Assembly: GCA_905331475.1 (NCBI GenBank)
Contig: CAJNYU010001434.1
Coordinates: 4,657-68,656 of the forward strand
Length of the DNA stretch: 64,000 bases
From: Rotaria socialis
Lineage: Eukaryota; Rotifera; Eurotatoria; Philodinida; Philodinidae
Reading direction: 5' to 3'
In this document: piece after piece, positions 59,740 through 64,000 of the stretch
Layout of the letters: the number at the start of each line of letters is the position of its first letter
Numbering within the stretch: the stretch's first letter is position 1
Program-made: the position numbers and the translations under genes
The notes under the pieces: generated by a model
Databases searched by the model: none
What the model was told of the DNA's origin: nothing
Seen by the model: only the letters and a program-made list of their open reading frames with translations

Positions 59740-60326
59740 ATATGTGAAGTCGAGTCTTTTATTTCGCATATAAAGCAGTGTTTTCTGATGTTCGGTTTTT
59801 GAGATCATCGCTTCACAAGTTGCTAATATTTGATATGGACGTCGAGAAAGAACATTATTTACAGAATCGTCTCTTGTTGAGATCCAACAGGGTTCAAACT
59901 CCTGAGTGAGAATAAATATTATCTCTTGATTAAGTGAGATAATAAAAGATAGTTTCTTTCGAGTTAAATCTTCGTTATCGTTAAGTGAAGATTTTAATCG
60001 ATTCTAGGTAAGAAACTTTAAAAAGTCGAAAGTTTAGTGACTTTAAAAAAAATAATATTTGAATTTTTTTTATTGTTTAGTTGTGAGCGTGACGAATAGG
60101 ATCTAGAATTAAGAAAAAAGAGCTACCAATTGAGAAAGATAATGTATGATAAAAATTTTTTTAAAGATAAAGTCAATATAATGATTAATAAGAATTAAGT
60201 GATGCTGCAGTGTAAATGAATCAGAGAAGTCATTTGAAGTGAGATATCGATAGAGACTCTTTGAAAGCTTAGAGATCGATCTTGAAAACAAGTACATATT
60301 ATCTGCTCGGCACTGGTACATAACGT
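59740..60326. other. Intergenic; dispersed-repeat copy
   Basis: Near 59788-59850 is a copy of the dispersed motif TTCGGTTTTTGAGATCATCGC followed by CACAAGTT and ATGGACGTCGAG, also seen near 57340, 57725 and 61740. Nothing else is recognised. Confidence 0.45.
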
Positions 60327-61385
60327 CGCACGACACTCCGTCGCAGAACAATTCTTTTCGTTCTGTTCGTCCCTATCCATTTGTCTCTTCTCTCTTAATG
60401 AATTATTTTTTTTACGTATAACCAATAGGAATAATATAAAATAAATGAAAAATTGCAAGAGATGTGTACAATAGTGATAGATAATTAATTGTGTTAAGAC
60501 ATAATTTTAATTCGGTAAAAGGATCAATAAAAAATATTATTCTCATTTAATTGTGATATTGCTAAAGCTAATGAAAATTAATTCAATTTGTCTCTCGCTT
60601 CATGAATTTTAGCGTAATCTAAACTAAAAAAACACTGCTCCGCATTCTTAACTATGGGAACAAGTCAAATAAAAAATACATTTCACTTCTAAATTTTAAC
60701 TTTGACTGCGCACTACCTTTCAAGCAAAATTTCTCAAATAGAAAACTGTTTCCTATGAAAGAAAAAGCAATGATACTCTAGAAACGTTACATCTATACTG
60801 AAAAAACGTACAATAATGACGAAATTTATTCTTCGATAATCAGAATCAGGATTGTAAAGCTAAGATCTCTTTGAACATCAGTCAATTAATTGAAATAAAA
60901 ATCATTTATCAATGAAACTCGTTGTTATGCCAATTTATCCTTAAACCCATTTCTCTCACCACCAATATCACACTCTCATGCTCCGAAACCCGATCGTTTT
61001 CCTATTATCTAATTAAAACTCGGCTGTTCAACTCCCTCTACTCATCTCAACTAGATCAATTCTTAAAAAATTTAGCAGCCAACATAACTCTTTACATTAT
61101 TTTTTTCTTCACTTTTGTTTTTTTGTTTATATTATTTTTTTCTTCACTTTTGTTTTTTTGTTTATATTATTTTTTTCTTCACTTTTGTTTTTTTGTTTAT
61201 ATTATTTTTTTTCTCAATCTATTCCTCATGATGTTGTGTGTTTAGTACTCACGAAATACACAGAAATTAACTGATAAGTTTTCCATTGGTTATACACAAA
61301 AGAATAATTCATTAAGAGAGAAGAGACAAATAGATAGGGACGAACAGAACGAAAAGAATTTTTCTGCGACGAAGTGATCGTGCGA
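60327..61385. mobile_element. Fold-back element with ~105-bp inverted arms
   Basis: The arms 60327-60430 and 61281-61385 are inverted (TTCGTTCTGTTCGTCCCTAT against ATAGGGACGAACAGAACGAA, and AATTCATTAAGAGAGAAGAG against its inverse). The right arm leads into a GCGACGAAGTGATCGT minisatellite. No coding function. Confidence 0.7.
61095..61215. repeat. 35-bp tandem repeat, three copies
   Basis: A T-rich unit containing CTTCACTTTTGTTTTTTTG starts at 61107, 61142 and 61177, so the period is 35 bp. A partial unit follows. It lies within the spacer of the 60.3-61.4-kb fold-back element. Confidence 0.9.
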
Positions 61386-61462
61386 CGAACTGTTCTGCGA
61401 CGAAGTGATCGTGCGACGAAATGATTGCGACGAAGTGAACGTGACGAAATGTCGTGCGACGA
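61366..61462. repeat. ~31-bp minisatellite of GCGACGAAGTGATCGT units
   Basis: Three imperfect copies of GCGACGAAGTGATCGTGCGA plus about ten further bases. It overlaps the outer part of the right arm of the fold-back element. Confidence 0.8.
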
Positions 61463-62287
61463 TATGTGCGGTCACCTATCTGCTCTAGAGGACTCTACTT
61501 TATTATTTATATGTTTAATTTGTTAGAATAGGATCCATTTATAAATGTTGATATAAAAGCGCCTAACTTTTAGCGTTTTGATTTTCGTTTTAATTATCTC
61601 AAAATAAAATTTGATCAAAATCCTCTTTTCGGGAATCAATTTACGAGTCAACGGAAGTAGCTATAAAGTTTTTTGAAAAAAATAGTACATCTATTATCTC
61701 GATTCTTTCACTTCACGTTTTAACCAGTTTTTTCTGATGTTCGGTTGTCTAGATCATCGCGTCACAAGTTCACAATATATGATCTGGATGTCGAGTTTAA
61801 AAAAAGGAACAAAGAAAGAAAACTCGCGCAGGACTACATAAATGCTGTGCTTCGCACCGCATTAATTATAGAATATCGATGGTCACTATAGAAATACTAA
61901 ACAATGACAGTATGATGATTATAAACTCCACAAGCACGTTTAAGATAGGTAGATGCGAGTAAATCAGCATGAAGTAGGCAACACATGCTAGTAAAAGGAA
62001 GTATGATATACGTAACACATTATCTGTTAATTAGATCTGTCATATACGCAGACCAACCCCCTCAGTGGATCAATGAGATTTTTCTTTTTCACATACACCT
62101 ACAGCTTCAATATTGGCAAAAATGTATTTTCCTCTTATAGCCAGCCGAGCTATATTTTAAGCCTATCTACATTTGTTTCTCCATAATTCAGAAGGTGAAT
62201 GTACTAAACTCATGATTATGATTCAAGTATTAATTTCTTGAAAACTAATTCTACGTCTGTTTTAATTACCATAGTATTATTGAAAAA
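61463..62287. other. Intergenic upstream of the GPCR gene
   Basis: Contains another copy of the dispersed motif (GTCTAGATCATCGCGTCACAA near 61750 and GGACTACATAAATG near 61833). The last few hundred bases are the probable GPCR promoter. Confidence 0.45.
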
Positions 62288-63423
62288 ATGTCATCATCTC
62301 CATCTGTGATCGATACACTTGCTACTACTCAAAGATTTTTAACAATCTGCGCCTATCCAATATGGATTACATTTGGAATTATCGGATGTTTACTCAATCT
62401 CGTCATATTTTCTCGTCCACACCTACGAACAACTTCATGCTCTATTTGTAAGTCTCACTACGAGAATCCATTCCGTCAGACAAGTAACTATTAGACGAAA
62501 CAGACTTCAATATTTCATGCACAGTTGTACTAGTTTTCTATTATGTGTTTGTTTTTGTTTTCGCTTTAGACTTCTTTGCAGCATCTGTGGACCATTTGAT
62601 GACATTAATTGTTGGCATCGGACCGGTCTTGTACACTCTCGGTGCTCCCAATCCACAACTACATTCCATTGTATTTTGTAAAATACGAGGCTATTTATTT
62701 CAAATATGTTTAATGCTTTCAAGGTGGTTTGTTGCTTTTGCTTGCATTGATCGTTATGGATTAACTTCAGAAAAAACTCATTTAAGGAATTTTTCGAAAT
62801 CCAAAGTAGCCTATCGTGCTATTATTGTTATTACCATTTTCTGGTCCATTATTTGTACTCATAGACTTATATTTTATGAGATCTATGGGAAAGTATGTGG
62901 TATTGTAAATAATATGATAGCAGCTTTTTATCATAGTTTCTACGTTATTATTGGAGGTGGTGTTTTGCCAGCAACGATTATGATTCTATGTGCATGGCTT
63001 ATTCGTCGTAATCTTGCGTCGAGACACCAAATACGAGCAAGGCTTGCATTAGGTGATCGTGGGAAGAGAAAGCTTGATCAACAAGTTCACAAAATATTGT
63101 TCGCACAAGTCTTTTGTTATATTATATTTACGATTCCTCAATTATGCAATTTAGTTTTCAGTACAATCTCAATTACGATTCCTCATAGATCAAGTGAACA
63201 TTTAGCTATTGAAGCATTTGTTGCATTCATCGCCGAGTTTATGCTATATTTATTTCCAGTGACATCATTCTATTTATACACACTCACGTCGCGTACATTT
63301 CGGAAAGACTTAATGCAGTTTTTTCGTTCATTAATAGATCGAAATCGTCGAATTATGCCAGGACTTAGTACTACCGTTACTTGTAATAATATCGAACATC
63401 GACAAACTACGATGATTGGTTAA
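62288..63423 (+). CDS. Class A (rhodopsin-like) orphan GPCR
   Basis: Exon 1 (62288-62447) and exon 2 (62570-63423) flank a 122-nt GT-AG intron that splits a Tyr codon; the product has 337 residues. Seen: TM1 with the conserved Asn (GIIGCLLNLVIFS), TM2 with the conserved Asp (SVDHLMTLIVG), Cys before TM3 (VFCKIRGYLF), a DRY box (CIDRYGLTS), TM4 with Trp (IFWSII), a second-loop Cys (KVCGI), a basic loop 3 (RARLALGDRGKRKLDQQ), a TM6 Phe-x-x-x-Pro type segment (IIFTIPQLCN) and a TM7 where NPxxY is replaced by PVTSFYLY. Known: such peptide-receptor-like GPCRs are greatly expanded in bdelloid rotifers; the ligand is unknown. The gene is intact, unlike its relative at 12.3 kb. AATAAA lies about 95 bp past the stop. 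Confidence 0.88.
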
Positions 63424-64000
63424 AAACAGTTGTCCGAAAGTGGTTGAATCCATGTCAAAATATTTAAAATTACATTTAAGACATTATTTTTATGTGAGAA
63501 TACTTTTTATAAGAGAATAAACCTATTGGATTGCATTTTTTGGTGAAAACGTAACACGAATTATATCGTTAATTTAGATACAATTCATAGTTTAGATTTT
63601 TTCCATAGGGTATCATGTTTTTTTATAGAAGCTGTGAAAAAAAAATAGAACTAAGTAGATAATCATGATATTGTTAAAATAATGGCAACATTGTAATAGT
63701 TTTCAATATAACACAGAAACAACTGGTTACTATTTTTAAGAAATGTGAAATATTTATGTCCTAAAGAGAAGAAAAAATTATTCTTGCAATTGTCAAGTTA
63801 TTCATAGTATTCTATATTTTAGAAGATCATTTGTTTTTTCAAAAGTAAATAAATGAGCCTTTTATTCAAATAAAAACAGAGATATAGATTCTGATATGAG
63901 CTGACAAGTATCTGCACGAAGTCATGAGTAGTAAATTTGGTAAAATATTTTTAAATAAAAGTAAATAATCGCAAAGACATGTTTTTCGTTTATCGTACCA
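63424..64000. other. 3' region of the GPCR gene and window end
   Basis: AT-rich sequence with AATAAA signals near 63515 and 63848. No further gene is seen before the window ends. Confidence 0.5.

Noticed and set aside
59880..59930. GGGTTCAAACTCC, resembling a T-loop
   Set aside because: No matching acceptor, D or anticodon arms upstream.
61290..61475. 61-codon Ser/His-rich frame on the minus strand
   Set aside because: Reads through the GCGACGAAGTGATCGT minisatellite; no protein signature.
1..64000. CRISPR array, bacterial operon or phage genes
   Set aside because: Tandem repeats here lack uniform repeat-spacer structure, and genes are intron-rich and eukaryotic.

Overview
The window looks like nuclear DNA of a small-genome invertebrate, most likely a bdelloid rotifer. 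It is strongly AT-rich. Genes are split by many short introns (about 50 to 70 nt, GT-AG, with a few long ones). The encoded proteins are animal families (ZNFX1, BuGZ/ZNF207, GABA transaminase, ceramide kinase, a Chk2-type kinase), mixed with a dehydrogenase that looks bacterial or plant-like and with orphan class A GPCRs. The species assignment is inference; no rRNA or mitochondrial marker is present. The first 16 bases are a pure C run and may be a contig edge.

Layout. 0-3 kb: a TRAF/MATH gene (minus) and a fold-back repeat. 3-5.9 kb: gene-poor. 5.9-7.7 kb: a two-exon beta-hydroxyacid dehydrogenase (minus). 8.3-9.5 kb: ZNF207/BuGZ (minus, five exons). 10.5-11.6 kb: a transposon-like insertion. 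12.3-13.2 kb: a GPCR pseudogene. 14.2-18.1 kb: an orphan membrane protein (plus), tail to tail with a 12-exon GABA transaminase (minus). 18.6-19.8 kb: a double neuronal-calcium-sensor protein (minus). 20.1-20.4 kb: a candidate 64-residue protein. 22.1-24.8 kb: ceramide kinase (minus). 27.2-29.8 kb: an FHA-domain Ser/Thr kinase (plus). 30.9-39.1 kb: a complete 19-exon ZNFX1 helicase (minus). 62.3-63.4 kb: an intact class A GPCR (plus). I joined exons by hand. Reading phase closes across every junction of the ZNFX1, GABA transaminase, ceramide kinase, ZNF207, kinase, dehydrogenase and calcium-sensor models.

39-62 kb is a gene desert of nested non-autonomous mobile elements. At least three insertions carry exact 8-bp target duplications, as hAT elements do: 41593-42171, 43991-45401 and 52749-53003. 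A fourth (48394 onward) regains its 8-bp duplication only if a 132-bp segment at 51227-51358 is flipped back, which exposes an inversion between the facing ends of two TA-target elements. Other elements are fold-backs, short GC-rich elements bounded by CCCAGGTCGA, and arrays of short palindromes (GAACC/GGTTC, GAGTACTC, ACTAGTC).

The genes do not form a pathway. The most biologically loaded one is ZNFX1, which in other animals acts in small-RNA inheritance and antiviral RNA sensing; here it lies next to dense transposon debris.
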